DNA from: Adiantum capillus-veneris
Lineage: Eukaryota > Streptophyta > Polypodiopsida > Polypodiales > Pteridaceae
Length of the DNA: 64,000 nucleotides
NCBI GenBank assembly: GCA_014529385.2
Contig: CM043945.1
Location: forward strand, 95,146,112-95,210,111
Direction: 5' to 3'
The position numbers and the translations under genes are program-made. Positions 32,170-42,990 of this stretch are shown here, piece by piece. The stretch's first letter is position 1; every line of letters begins with the position of its first letter. The notes under the pieces were generated by a model. It was not told where the DNA came from. It worked only from the letters and a program-made list of their open reading frames with translations, and did no database searches.

Positions 32170-32760
32170 AGCATTGTAATCGCCCTCGATTACGCCTGCA
32201 AAACAGACAGAGGCCATAAACTCTCTTGACAGACACAAATTGTTAGTACCGTCGCACTAGGAACACACATCTAGCACATGTACCAATCGACAGTCACATC
32301 ACACGACATCTCAGGACATACTAGACATCACAGGACATCACATGACGAATCACATTCAACATTCATTCAGATCCTAGACCATGATTTATCGGCAATGTAG
32401 CTAGCAATCGCATCTAGATCTAGTTGGGACCTCATAGATGCCCGATTGACTAACCCCTATTGCAACCATGTCTATTCGAGATCTATTAGACCAAAATGCT
32501 GCAGTCATTTTGCTATCATTTCCTGCACTTAAATAAGTCAAGGACAAGTCAGTTTCATATTTTCCAAAATTCCATTTCATAAAGTCATCCAGTAGAATAC
32601 TGTCAGCTCTTAGTATCCCTGAAGCTCAAAGAGACATTAGTGACTCTAGTATTCAAAAGTTCAAGGCATCTGTTGACAAAGGAGCGGAGTAACTCCCCTC
32701 TTGTGCAAACCCACTGCACCATATCTCTGGCCAAGCTGAATCCTCGGTTCCATTTGGAAT
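32170..32760 (-). other. Copy G 3' noncoding region
   Basis: Matches 18054-18647 of copy C, including a cluster of GACATC-type repeats (32300-32345). No ORF. Confidence 0.75.
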
Positions 32761-33910
32761 AGACTATGCTAAACCAAAAGCTTCAAGGTAAAGATTCACA
32801 TTCCGAGGAATATCTGCTAGGTCTTCCTCCTCCATTCGCTTCGTATCCATTGCGAAGTAGGTCTTGAATTTAACCAAGAACCGTCAGTTCGCTTTACCTT
32901 CTTTCTTTCTTTTTGTGCCAATTTCTGTTCTGGAACGAATATCTGCTCGTTTTCGTCCAATTTGGGTTGTTCAAGCACATCGCCTTCAAAAGGCTTCAAG
33001 AGACTCACATATTAAAAAAAACATTGTGAATCCTCCAAGTATTCTGGCAGCTTCAGTCCAAAGGAGATATCATTTATCTTTTTGGAAAACCCGAAAAGGT
33101 CCACACTATGTCATGCTAAGCTTACAAAGAAGCCGCTCCTTTCCCTTTTGTTTTCTTTCTCGGTCATGCCTTCCCATAATGTAAGAGCACCCAATTCTTC
33201 TCCTTCAATTTCAAATCGCGACAATGGTGATCTGCTGCCTTTTTCTGTCTTTATTAAAATTTCTGCAAAGCCTTCTGGAAAAATCCCTTGTGAACTGGTC
33301 GGCTTCAAAGAAAAATCTTATCTTTCGTGCTAAGGAAGGGTAGAATCTTCGTAGCAAATTCAAAAATCTCAAATGGCATCTTCCCCATCAAAGAGTCAAA
33401 CGTGTTTCTATAGGCATATTCCACCAAAGGCAAAAACCTTTCCCAAGTAGTCTTCTGACCCAACCAAGAAGACTTCAACAAATCCAGTACCACTGAATTA
33501 GCAATCTCTGATTGCCCGTCAGTCTGCGGGTGGAGCGATGACGAGAACTGCAACCGCGTGCCTATGTTCTCCCAAATAGTCGTCCGAAACAAACTCGTGA
33601 ACCTGGGTCCCTGTCGGAGACAATCGTCTCAGGGATGCCATGTAATCTGAAGACCTGGGCAATAAACAATCGTGCCCACGTTGTGTTCTCGGGAGATGGA
33701 ATCTATTGTAATACTTTCAGGGGCGGGTGGGTATCGGTAAAAGGCTGTAACAATCCCTGTGCTTTATGCCTATCAAACTTGACCTTCTGGCATACCACGC
33801 AACTGCGCACGAACTCATCAACATCCTTCTTGACTCTCGGCCAATGGACGTATCTCTCTACCCCTTTCAAGGTGGTAGCAATGCCGCGGTGACCTGTAAA
33901 AAGGCGAACA
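32761..33910 (-). pseudogene. Copy G integrase
   Basis: From the minus strand: finger region with CLVCQK-type pair (about 33740-33800), the core with a gap near 33668-33672 where the chain passes from the residues after MDFIF to ARLFIAQVFRLHG, missing the first catalytic Asp. Then SDRDP-type sequence (frameshifted) and TDGQSEIAN (33305-33592). The C-terminal part (32761-33300) shows MSLLKPFEGD and IFVPEQKLAQ with breaks. Confidence 0.8.
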
Positions 33911-33959
33911 GTGGCATTCGGTTAGAACCTTTTCCCTCAACGGATGTGTAACGCACAAC

Positions 33960-34675
33960 ATGGTTTTCTTCATCAAGTAGCCATCACGAATGGAATAATC
34001 CGCTACTATCTCCCCAATCTGTATTCAATACATCTGTAAAATCCTCGAAGTTCCTATGATGTATCGCGGAAATAGCCAGAACCAATGGCTTTCGGGACAA
34101 AGTCTTTGCCACCAATTTCTTCTGTCCCTGCACATGGACAATCCGGAAGTAAGACAAGAAGTTTTGCCCACCGCATCTGTTTATTTCCGATAGCTGCTTC
34201 CATGACAAGAAGTAGCGTAAACTCCCATCATCTGTGAAAACCGTAAAATCAGCTCCGAGTAGCAATGCCGCCATTGAATAAGAGCATGGATAACCTTCAA
34301 AAAGCTCTTATTCAAACGGCTCTCGAAAGCAATGACATGGCCTTCTTGCGTTAAGATCGCACCCAAACTACGACCACAAGCATCACAATATACTTCAAAT
34401 GACTTCTGCAAGTCCGGCAAAGTCAAAACTGGTCCCGTAGTCAATTTCTCTTTCAAAGTCTGAAAGGCAGTCACCTCTGTGGGTCCCCACGAGAAAGGGA
34501 CTCCTTTCTGTGTCAAGATATGCAAAGGGGAAGCAACCTCTGCAAACTTTTTAATGAACCGCCTGTAGTACGAACACAGTCCTAAGAAGCTTGTAACTTG
34601 ATGGACATTCTTCAAATCGGGCCAATCACGGATAGTCTCTATCTTGGCCGGATCCATCTGCACTCCTGCTGCTCA
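33960..34675 (-). pseudogene. Copy G RT connection and RNase H
   Basis: [60 protein letters not shown] and the DALSRK-like end are readable, with frame breaks near 34180-34300. Confidence 0.85.
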
Positions 34676-35270
34676 GACAATGTTCGCAAAAAGTGTATCT
34701 ATGGTAGGAAAATTTCACTTTTCTTTGCATTAATCACTAACTTGTGATCTCGTAATGCCTGAAAGACCTGAAGCAGATGATCTCTATGTTCTGCCCCATT
34801 CTTGGAGAAAACAATGATATCGTCAAAGAAAGTGCCAACAAATAGCCTGTACTCTCGAAAAATCCTATCCATCATCCGGTTAAATGTCGCAGGCACATTG
34901 GTTAAGCCAAAAGGCATCACCAAACTCAAATAACCCAAAAGTGGTCCAAAAAGCTGACTTGTAGACGTCTCACGGTGCGATTCTGATATGATGATATCCA
35001 CTCTTCAAATCAATCCTACTAAAACACGAGGATCCCTGTAATCTGTCGAGTATATCATCAATCCTAGGAATCGGGTATTTGTTCTTGATGATAATTTTGT
35101 TGAGAGCTCTATAATCGATACATATTCTCCAAGATCCGTCCTTCTTCAAAACCAACAACACTGGAGAGCAATACGGTGAAGTACTAGGCTGGACAAGACC
35201 CTTTTCCAAGAGGTCTTTCACTTGGTTCATAATCTCTTCGTTCTATGCTCGGCTCACACGATAAGGTGGC
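34676..35270 (-). pseudogene. Copy G reverse transcriptase
   Basis: [21 protein letters not shown] and [12 protein letters not shown] (34970-35230), then after a one-base shift [19 protein letters not shown] and FFDDIIVFSK (34699-35001). The polymerase motif FFDD is preserved. Confidence 0.88.
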
Positions 35271-35858
35271 CGGTTCGATGGTGTGCTTCTAGGAATCAGA
35301 TCAATGGTATGATCCTCGGGACGAGTGGGTGGTAACTCGCCAGACAGGCCCTTTGAAAAGCAACCGGCATGAGTGTGGAGAAAATCTTGGCGTTCTTTTG
35401 TTCAGGTCAAAACATATTCGACCTTCATCCATCGTTCAGTTCTCTCCAAAAGAAAAGTGAGTAAAGAAACTGAAGTTCATCAAATACAATCTCTGAGCCC
35501 TTCATTTGTCAAAGTCACTTTCTCAGCCCGGTAGTCAACCACGGCGTTGTTGTGGTACCAAGGGATTTCGAGTAGAGCGTCACAACCTTCCAAGGCAAAT
35601 ACGTAAAACTCCTCCTGCCCTAAAACACCCATGTCATTGCAAACGAAGTTTGCCAATGCTCGGTGTAATGGCAACATCCCGTCCGGGTGCCACTCGAACT
35701 ACCTCCGCCTGTGGCCTCAGCCTATCGGACGTAATTCCAAATCGAGCCGCCAATTCCAAGTGAAAAGAAGTTGGCCTTGGCTCCTTCAAAAGAGCTTCCT
35801 GATCTTTCACTTTGCCCCAAAAGTGGCAAAGTTTGTACTTTCATTCATTTGATTCAGT
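35271..35858 (-). pseudogene. Copy G protease region (remnant)
   Basis: EEFYVFALEGCDALLEIPWYH and NAVVDYRAEKVTLTNEGL (35480-35677) match the protease-linker region of copies A and C. The active loop is not readable. Confidence 0.65.
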
Positions 35859-36784
35859 TCAGGCCCCACGCAATGTGATACCAGTTCTGCTTTTCATGTC
35901 TTTTATGCCACGCCTCTCAGCTGCTTTAGAACTTTCTGGCCTTTCTTCATCTTGTTCATTCGATGCCTTGCTAGGGCACTTCGCAGATATATGACCAGTT
36001 TCCCCGCATTCAAAGCACTTCCCCTCCTTTATGTAGAGTGCCCTCTCTTGAGGAGTAAGCTTGGGTCGTGCATCCTCCTTTTCTGGGTTGCTCTTTCTCT
36101 TTCTACTTTCATTTGTCGAAGTTTGTTCGCCTCTTTGTGTCATGATCTCATCGGTGGGGTAGGTCAGACTGCCAGAGTGAATGGCAAAACCCCGTTTCGC
36201 ATGACTCATCAACTCCTGAATGGAAGCTGACTTTTGTTCCAAGCAATAATCTCGGATCTTTGTAGGTAGACCCAAGGTAAACCGCTCAATCTGTTCCTTG
36301 AACGAGATCTTCTTAAATGAAGAGACGGGTAGAAAAGAGCTCCAGAATCTCTCGCAATAAGCGTCCACTGTATCCTTCCTAGTCATCCGAAGATGGTTCC
36401 AAGCAGTTCATATATCGCGTTCATACTCTCGAGTCAGCCAAGAAGAAATAAAAAGCCTCTTGAATTTCATCCATTTAACTGGCGCAGTCTTGTTTAATAG
36501 AAGCGTGGACCACCAAGTTCAAGCATTCCCGTTAAAGTGGTTTTCTGCCACTACGCATGTACCTCATGGAAAGAAGTATCGCTCGTGAATTTTGCAAATT
36601 TTGGGTTCTTCGCAAAATTGAGCATTATCTTTGTTGCATCGCCGATCAATTGACGACGCTCCATCTCTCCACGCTCCGCATGAGTAGGCCGAGGCGGGCC
36701 ATACTCCTTGCTGGAATCTTCGTTGTGATCCCTTCCCGCATCTCCTGATGCAGAGGGAGTCGACTGATCTTTGCCTGAAGCCAT
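35859..36784 (-). pseudogene. Copy G gag with internal deletion
   Basis: Starts MASGKDQSTPSASGDAG (ATG ending 36784). At about 36540 it jumps from the N-terminal part (ending FHEVHA) to the capsid piece WWSTLLLNKTAP, so about 600-700 bases present in copy C (roughly 13560-14230) are gone. Then CERFWSSFLPVSSFKKISF, GLPTKIRDYCLEQ and the knuckle CFECGETGHISAKC. Confidence 0.85.
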
Positions 36785-36841
36785 AGGTGTTGCGGAACAA
36801 AAATTTGGGATCGGATTTCCCGTATAAGAGAAATCGGTCGT

Positions 36842-36853
36842 GCTTTGATACCA
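36842..36853 (-). other. Primer binding site of copy G
   Basis: Minus strand TGGTATCAAAGC, one mismatch from the initiator Met-tRNA complement. Confidence 0.85.
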
Positions 36854-36854
36854 C

Positions 36855-37184
36855 TGTAACAGACTTGGACACTCCAAGTCAAGAATCTACCGCAACAGCA
36901 CCATATAACCACTTCAAAAGAGTTCACAGTTCACAATTTATTCGACACCGGCCCAGCGGAGTTCCGTGCCTAGAGATATTGGCTCCAAAGACTGCGCCCC
37001 TTTCGGTATTTCTTTTTGTATTAATCTAAGTTCAAAGTACAAGAGTGCGGACAAGCGCTCACACTCAGACTCTGCGTCCAGATGCTGTTAGTTGTGAGGC
37101 CCTGCCTGCTTATAAAGAATACAAGGGTTGCCAAAAAGCAGAGCCTCTAAAAGCTGAAAATCAAAAGCCTTCTAAAAGCATCAA

Positions 37185-37245
<61 letters not shown>

Positions 37246-37520
37246 GCTTTTATAAAAATAAAGCAAAGGAATTCTCTCTTTCTCGACTTGCATAGAAAAA
37301 GCAAGTCCAACAACACAGCCAGAAAAGCAGCCAATTCTGTACGCTTTTTTGCCACGTCAGCAGGGCTGTACGGATTTCCGTGAATGGTGCCACAAATTGC
37401 AGAGGCTGCCATGTCAGCATTTTCTCTGCACACGGGACTGTTTTCAGCAGTACAGTCACCATCTCAGCCCGCCACAAAGGTGTGTGTGTGCACTGGGCAG
37501 CCACGTCATAATTTGTGACA
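36855..37520 (-). repeat. Copy G 5' LTR with expanded CT run
   Basis: 666 bp, from TGTAACAG (plus strand) to TTTGTGACA. Contains the shared motif at 36981-37013 and a pure CT run at 37187-37243, which is only a short GA tract in copy C. Confidence 0.95.
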
Positions 37521-37586
37521 ACCACATTGTAACTTTCTGGTCTCATAGGTCACTTTGGCCTTTTGAAGACGTTAATATTTCATCTC

Positions 37587-37588
<2 letters not shown>
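37521..37588 (+). mobile_element. Truncated LINE 3' end, right piece
   Basis: GGTCTCATAGGTCACTTTGG and CCTTTTGAAGACGTTAATAT match the 3' region of the full LINE at 31740-31780. Ends TTTCATCTCAC and then a CT run. With the piece at 26830-26851 it forms an about 85-bp LINE end lying between two TC runs. Confidence 0.85.

Positions 37589-37639
<51 letters not shown>
37589..37639. repeat. CT microsatellite (right flank of truncated LINE copy)
   Basis: Pure CT run following the LINE end; partner of 26793-26829. Confidence 0.9.
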
Positions 37640-37643
<4 letters not shown>

Positions 37644-37866
37644 AGCAGTGTTACCGCCCTTGTTTTTGTTGTGCAGGGGGGTGTTGGGGTGTGCTTGGGT
37701 TAGCACTTTCTGGTTGTTTTAGGGTTTTAAGCGTGCGATCGCAGAGAACACTTTTGGTGGGGAGTGCCTATCTTTCATAGCATCCTCTCTCTACATTAGC
37801 TGGCCAGGGCACTTTTTACTTTCTTTAGGAGAACTTCCATCTTTCAGTTCCCAAGAGAGACACATT

Positions 37867-38882
37867 TCATTGACAGATGAATGCAAGAGGCATTCCCACC
37901 AGAGCTATCCCCAACCAAGACTGCTGTGAAGGAAAGAAATTATATCCTAGTAGAATTGACAAATTCATCAAGAATCCGTGCTGTTAAATTTAGAGATACT
38001 AAATTAAAATGGGTATATAGATAACCACACACGCGAGGTTATCAGACTCAATGACCTGAAGCAGTAAATAAGGTCAAAATTTCATGGACAAATTCTTTAC
38101 AGATATCGTTGAGATAATACTGTAACTTCATTGTTAATGAGGAAATGTCCAACATGACATTGCTTCAAGAGATTAAGAAAGCCCAGCCACAACGCTCTTC
38201 TTTGTTTATCACACATCCGGAATTCATAAATGATGACACCTTGTTCGTCTGAATAATTGAGTAGTCAAATTTACCAGAACTTTCAAAGGAGGTGGTCTCA
38301 GAGAAGTTCTAGAAACAACAGGTCTTTCCTCCACGAGAGTCATCTGCACAGACTTATGCTGCCTATAAGATTTTGAAAACCGTGAGGTGTAGCCCATTTT
38401 CTGCAAGCACGATCCATGGTAATCTTTCTGCAAAGTCCAAAAAAACAAACTGATGGCTATATAGAAGTCAAGCATAGATTTAAGCTCTAGTCTAGTTGCA
38501 TAAACACATTCACATATAAACAAACACATGTATACACATTTCCATTGCATGCTCTTCTCAATTGTTCTTTTCTATTACCACCATTTTTTAATTGCTGCAC
38601 TGGCCTACAATTCAATAGGATCCTAGAAAGATATTCACATCATTCATCCTCTTTCATGGGAAAATGCTCCGACCCCAGTGGCAGTAATTGCCTTGTAGAA
38701 GACAAAGAACTCAAAAAGCTGTGCAGACTTGCGAGCCAATGCATTGCTCAATGCTCATTTTCTATGTGGACGCAACTCACTTGCCCGTAGTTAAATGAGC
38801 ACTTCAAGCTGTGGATCACAAGGAGCACGGTTCTGATGGGAGAACCCACTTACTAGCTGTGATTGCGATCTGAGCTTACTAC

Positions 38883-38928
<46 letters not shown>

Positions 38929-39027
38929 GTAAGCAAAGCTGAAAGAAAAATGTACCTGCAACGCGTCAACAAAACCTAAATTCTTGGCATTGCTACTGGT
39001 AAGCGTATGGTGTTGACAAGCAGCCAT
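37867..39027 (-). CDS. Candidate three-exon host gene, 93-residue protein of unknown function
   Basis: Exon 1 is 39027-38956 (24 residues, MAACQHHTLTSSN...), exon 2 38427-38275 (51 residues), exon 3 37923-37867 (18 residues and TGA). Donors CAG|GTACAT and CTG|GTAAAT and acceptors TTTGCAG and CCTTCACAG all fit GT-AG introns and all junctions are in phase 0. The start context CAAAATGGCT matches the plant consensus. The N-terminus is Ser/Thr/Lys/Arg-rich and low in acidic residues up to about residue 50, like a plastid transit peptide. The last exon ends with a hydrophobic stretch (SWLGIALVGMPLAFIC). Intron 1 holds an AG microsatellite (38886-38927). No family recognised; exon 3 is the least certain. 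Not supported by any transcript here. Confidence 0.35.
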
Positions 39028-39300
39028 TTTGCCCTCCTCTCTCTCTCTCTCGCGCGCGCGCGAGGAGGGAGCAGAAGGACGACACTAAAGAGGTAGACGT
39101 AGCATTGTGAGCTTCGTTTTTCTAGCATGCACACACATTCCACTCCTCACACCGTACACGTGGCCTTGTGCGACACTGCACCTTCCCGAGGCTTCCTCCA
39201 ACAACAAAGCAAGACGAACGCTGACCACAGACACAAAAAATAGTGGGGGCAAGGTTTTGTCCGAGGATGAGCTAGGCATCGGCCTATGGGCCTTTGGAGG
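39028..39300 (-). promoter_or_regulatory. Putative promoter and 5' leader of the candidate host gene
   Basis: Immediately upstream of the ATG the minus strand has a GC run and a GA-rich tract (39039-39063), common in plant 5' leaders. A G-box CACGTG lies at 39157-39162 and a GGCCCAT element (39286-39292), of the site II kind bound by TCP factors, further up. Functional use is inferred. Confidence 0.3.
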
Positions 39301-39545
39301 GCCCTCATGGCTAGCAGCCAACAGCAGCGATGACCTGCAGAACTCCATTTGGGGGGATCCCCTTCCCCTATATTAAAGAATTCCTTTTGTAGAGAGTTTC
39401 TTGGGTGCAAGCATGACAGTAGACCGGCTATGCAAATGTGCATCGATAAAGGGCGATGATCATGTAGGTGCGAGATTAAAAAAGTCGATGGCTTCTCATG
39501 AGTAAATCCTCTCGATCAGTACATCGTCTCTATCAGGTCAACCAG

Positions 39546-40018
39546 CCTCGTCACTATATGGCATGGTTTTAGGCCAGAGGGGATCTAGGGCCCAAATTTG
39601 GGGGCGCGAGGCAGCTTTAATCTCCGCCGTCGGATCACAAAGTGAACTAGGGGTGAACTAGGGATGGGTGAACTAGGGGTGAACTGAGGGTGAACTAGGG
39701 GCGGATAAGCTAGGGGTGGGTGAACTGAGGGTGAACTAGGGGTGCCTAAACTAAGGTGTGATCATGTGTCATGCCAACGTGGACATCGACGCGTGCTAGG
39801 GTGGTGGTAGAGCATTCATGTGGCAACCGAGACGTTCCAGGTTTGACCCACACCCCGCGAGGCAGGTGAACTAGGAGTGAACTTGGGGCGCCATTTTTGC
39901 CCCGAGTTCACCCTCAGTTCACTGCGTGATCCGACGGTCGAGATTAAAACCGCCTCACGCCCCCAAACTTGGGCCCTAGATCCCCTCTGGCCTAGAACCG
40001 TGCCATATAGTGACGAGG
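39546..40018. mobile_element. 473-bp Mutator-like MITE with long inverted repeats
   Basis: Left arm CCTCGTCACTATATGGCATG and right arm CGTGCCATATAGTGACGAGG are inverted copies; similarity extends about 110-120 bp inward on each side (through CCAGAGGGGATCTAGGGCCC, the CCGTCGGATCAC segment and the AGTGAAC unit). Flanks are GTCAACCAG (39537-39545) and GTCAAACCAG (40019-40028), a 9-10-bp target duplication, as for Mutator-like elements. No transposase ORF, so it is non-autonomous. Confidence 0.85.
39641..39760. repeat. GTGAACTAGGGG-type tandem repeats inside the MITE
   Basis: About nine imperfect units of GTGAACTAGGGG or GTGAACTGAGGG. Two to three inverted units occur at the other end (39880-39920). 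Confidence 0.85.
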
Positions 40019-40028
40019 GTCAAACCAG

Positions 40029-40961
40029 AGCATGTCAAAGAGCGAATGTTCCATGTGGAGGGTGGTTCAGGCACCCCCCAATGAAAACCATGTCATGAAG
40101 AGTCATTGCACGAGTAGGTATGGGACATGATGTTGCAATTAGGGGGGCCCTAAAGGCACTTTTAGAGGGAGGGGATGAAACGATGGGGTCATCTTTGCAT
40201 GGCGACCATTGATCCCATGCACGCGACCCTATAGTAAATATAAAGTTGCGGCCATTTAATTGAGAAGAGAATCCCCAAAATGCAATAATGAATGATGTCA
40301 CAACAACCTTGGAAAAGGTTCACCTCTTGACTGTGCTATCACAAGTTGGTTGGGTGTGTGCAACTTTTGCTTTGACCAAATAGTCCGTGCAGCCCTACTC
40401 GGCAGGGCCTTCTTTGCAAACCGTGACTTGGAGATGTTTTATGGGCAAGCGCACTTACACATCTCATAAAAGAAAGTACTCACCCCCAAGAAAATATAAA
40501 AACATCACCTATTGCTCCACCCTCCAAAAACATCAATTGCCTCTTCAATCGACTATAATTGATACTTGGATGCTTGCAAAACAACACATGTTTAACTAGA
40601 ACACATGTTGTGCAAGATAATTGAAGTCAATGGGATCACACGTTTTTGGTGGAAATTTCCTAGCCTTGTGATGCTTATACATCCCCACTTGATGTAAGCA
40701 GCTTGGATATGCCTAACTTCTTGGTGCCACGACATTGAACGTAGTAAAGGCAATAAAAGATACACCTAGTACAAATCTTTACAATTATTTTAAATGTAGA
40801 CTTTAGTGGAAACTTAATTCACAAAATGTCGCAACAAAGGAAATCCATCTTGCCAAAAAAGTTCATAAATCCACCAGTAAAAACAAGCCTCTTGGCCTTA
40901 AACTTCTGTTATATGGTCCTTTCTATCTTAAGTGGCCCTACATGTCAAAAGTATGCACAAC
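40029..40961. other. Anonymous DNA
   Basis: No ORF of interest, no repeat seen. Short ORFs at 40035-40301 and 40387-40599 have no recognisable domain. Confidence 0.5.
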
Positions 40962-40966
40962 TCGTT

Positions 40967-41192
40967 GTTGGAATTAGGGTTGCAGAGAAACACACATAGC
41001 TTGGAGAAAAGGAAGGAAGCTCAAGGCATACAATAGAGAGTGTGTTACTTGGTGTGCAATGGAAAGATGGATAGCCCTAGAGTGATGGGCGTATATACAA
41101 TGCACGGGGGAAAAAACCTCCTAAAGAGGGAAAAAATGCCCCGAGGGTCCTAGTGTGTTCACACACATCACTACCACATGTATATGGTAACA
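40967..41192 (-). repeat. Copia H 3' LTR
   Basis: 226 bp, plus strand TGTTGGAATTAGGG to TATGGTAACA. Close to 45898-46124 and to 62115-62341. Confidence 0.95.
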
Positions 41193-41206
41193 AATCCCCC
41201 CTGGAG
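41193..41206 (-). other. Polypurine tract of copia H
   Basis: Minus strand CTCCAGGGGGGATT directly before the LTR. Confidence 0.85.
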
Positions 41207-41279
41207 TGATGCGGCGGAATGAGAATGGGCAAATGAGTAAAGGGAAGTGCCATGCCTTGAGGACATGATCAGTCCACAA

Positions 41280-41688
41280 AGGGGAGTAAGCCTAAAGCTT
41301 TGCGGAAAGCTTCGAGCTTCTCACGAAACACTGCCTTTGTGAAAAGATCTGCAAGGTTATCCTATGCTGGCACATAAGCCAAGCTGATCTCTCCTGCTGA
41401 GAGACTCTCCTTGACATAGTGGTAATGCACCTCAATGTGCTTTGTGCAAGCATGAAAAACTGGGTTCCTCGCAACTGCCAATGCGCTCTGACTGTGTTGG
41501 CAGTGTCCTGTCCAACACCTAAATCAGCCATAAGGCGTCTGAGCCATACACACTCAACCGTAGCTGTGAAGACTACCCTGTACTCAGCCTAACAACTCGA
41601 AGTGGCCACAGTAGGTTGCTTCTTGCTCAACCATGGTATACATGAACTGCCAAGCATGAAACAAAAACCACTTGTGGACACTCGCGTA
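41280..41688 (-). pseudogene. Copia H RNase H, C-terminal part
   Basis: Reads SALAVARNPVFHACTKHIEV, HYHYVKESL and DNLADLFTKAVFREKLEAFR, the usual end of copia RNase H, but with several in-frame stops (for example in the SAGEISLAYVPA region). Confidence 0.85.
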
Positions 41689-42990
41689 TCAAAACAACCA
41701 GTCCCAATTTGAATCTGAAAAAGCATGCAAGTCTGGCGGCAATGATCCCCCCTTGGGATAAAACAAGACAAGATGTAAAGTGCCACTAAGGTAGAAAAAA
41801 CTCCTCTTGATAGCCTGCCAATGCTTAGACCCTGGGCTATGCATAAATCTGTTGACCTGTGAGACTACAAACTGAATATCCGGCCTCGTGTTGCATACAT
41901 AAATGAGGCAGCCAACAACAGTTTGGTAAAGAGTAACATCAGCAGGATCACCAGCATCATGTAGACTCAACTTCAAACTTGTTTCCATGGGAGTGGCAAT
42001 AAGTTTGCAATCCTCAAGTCCAAACTTACATAGCAATGTCTCTGTGTAACATTTCTGACACAAGGCAATACCACCATCAGACTGCTTAAACTGTATGCCC
42101 AAATAATGATGCAACAACCCCAAATCTTTCATCTTGAAAGTAGCATTCAAATCAACCTTAAATTTAGCAATATGTCTCTCATTTGATCTGCTGATCAGCA
42201 AATCATCTACATAAAGAACCACAATGAGAAGTACATCACCCTCACGCTTTACATATAATGTGCTTTCTGTTGGACTGTTACGAAAGCCTTGTTTGACCAA
42301 ATGAGTGTCAGCTTTCTCATACCAAGCACGAGGAGATTGCTTCAACCCATACAAAGCCTTGTTACATTTGCACACTTTGTCCTCTTGTCCTTTCTTGACA
42401 AAACTGTGAGGTTGCGTTACATAAACTTCCTCAAATATGTCACCATTCAAGAAAGCAGTAACAATGTCTGATTGATGTACATCCCAACCAAAATGAGCTG
42501 CCAATGCACATAGAAAACGCACAGTAGTCATACGACAAGTGGGAGCAAAAGTCTCTTCATAATCTATGCCTTTTTGTTGTGCATAACCCTTTGCAACAAG
42601 TCGAGCCTTATGGCAATCGATCTCACCATCCGGCTTGCGTTTCAACTTCACTTCGTACCAATGGCCTTTTTGCCAGGAGGCAAATCACATAAATTTCATG
42701 TGTCATTTTCTATAAGTGCATCATATTCTGATTGCATGGAAGCCATCCAATTTTCTGAATTATGTGCTTCATCAAAAGACAAAGGCTCCTCAACATCATG
42801 TAAGCTAGACACAGCCAAAGCATAACAATCTGATGCATAAGATGCATGGCGAGAGCCTGAACGAGTACGACTAGACAAAGGTGCATCCAATTTACTGTCA
42901 CGCAAAGTGTGCACCATCCATTTTGGCATACCTCTAGCCTGCTCATTTTCAGCCCTTTCCTCATCAAGTATATCATGTACATTTGCATCA
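41689..42990 (-). pseudogene. Copia H reverse transcriptase
   Basis: 320 residues open (41689-42651): RLVAKGYAQQKGIDYEETFA, WDVHQSDIVTAFLNGDIFEE, ALYGLKQSPRAWYEK, catalytic YVDDLLISRS, KMKDLGLLHHYLGIQF and YQTVVGCLIYVCNTRPDIQF. The part before (42652-42990) has NWMASMQSEYDALIEN in another frame. RT active site intact; chain interrupted. Confidence 0.93.

Larger units (their letters stand above)
26852..37520 (-). mobile_element. Ty3/gypsy element, family Gypsy-1, copy G (complete, host of the LINE)
   Basis: 5' LTR 36855-37520 and 3' LTR 26852-32154 (split by the LINE), target duplication ACCAC (26847-26851 and 37521-37525), primer site and polypurine tract present. Gag to integrase are recognisable on the minus strand but gag has lost a central block and pol has many breaks. 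It was inserted into a short LINE 3' end that lay between two TC runs. Confidence 0.93.

Noticed and set aside
39107-39376. Plus-strand ORF upstream of the candidate host gene
   Set aside because: Overlaps the likely promoter on the other strand; no domain and no splice support.
39641-39760. Tandem GTGAACTAGGGG units as a CRISPR array
   Set aside because: No spacers; adjacent imperfect minisatellite units within a MITE in a plant genome.
39795-39862. Functional tRNA gene
   Set aside because: Only A- and B-box-like phrases are seen; no paired acceptor stem or anticodon arm could be drawn.
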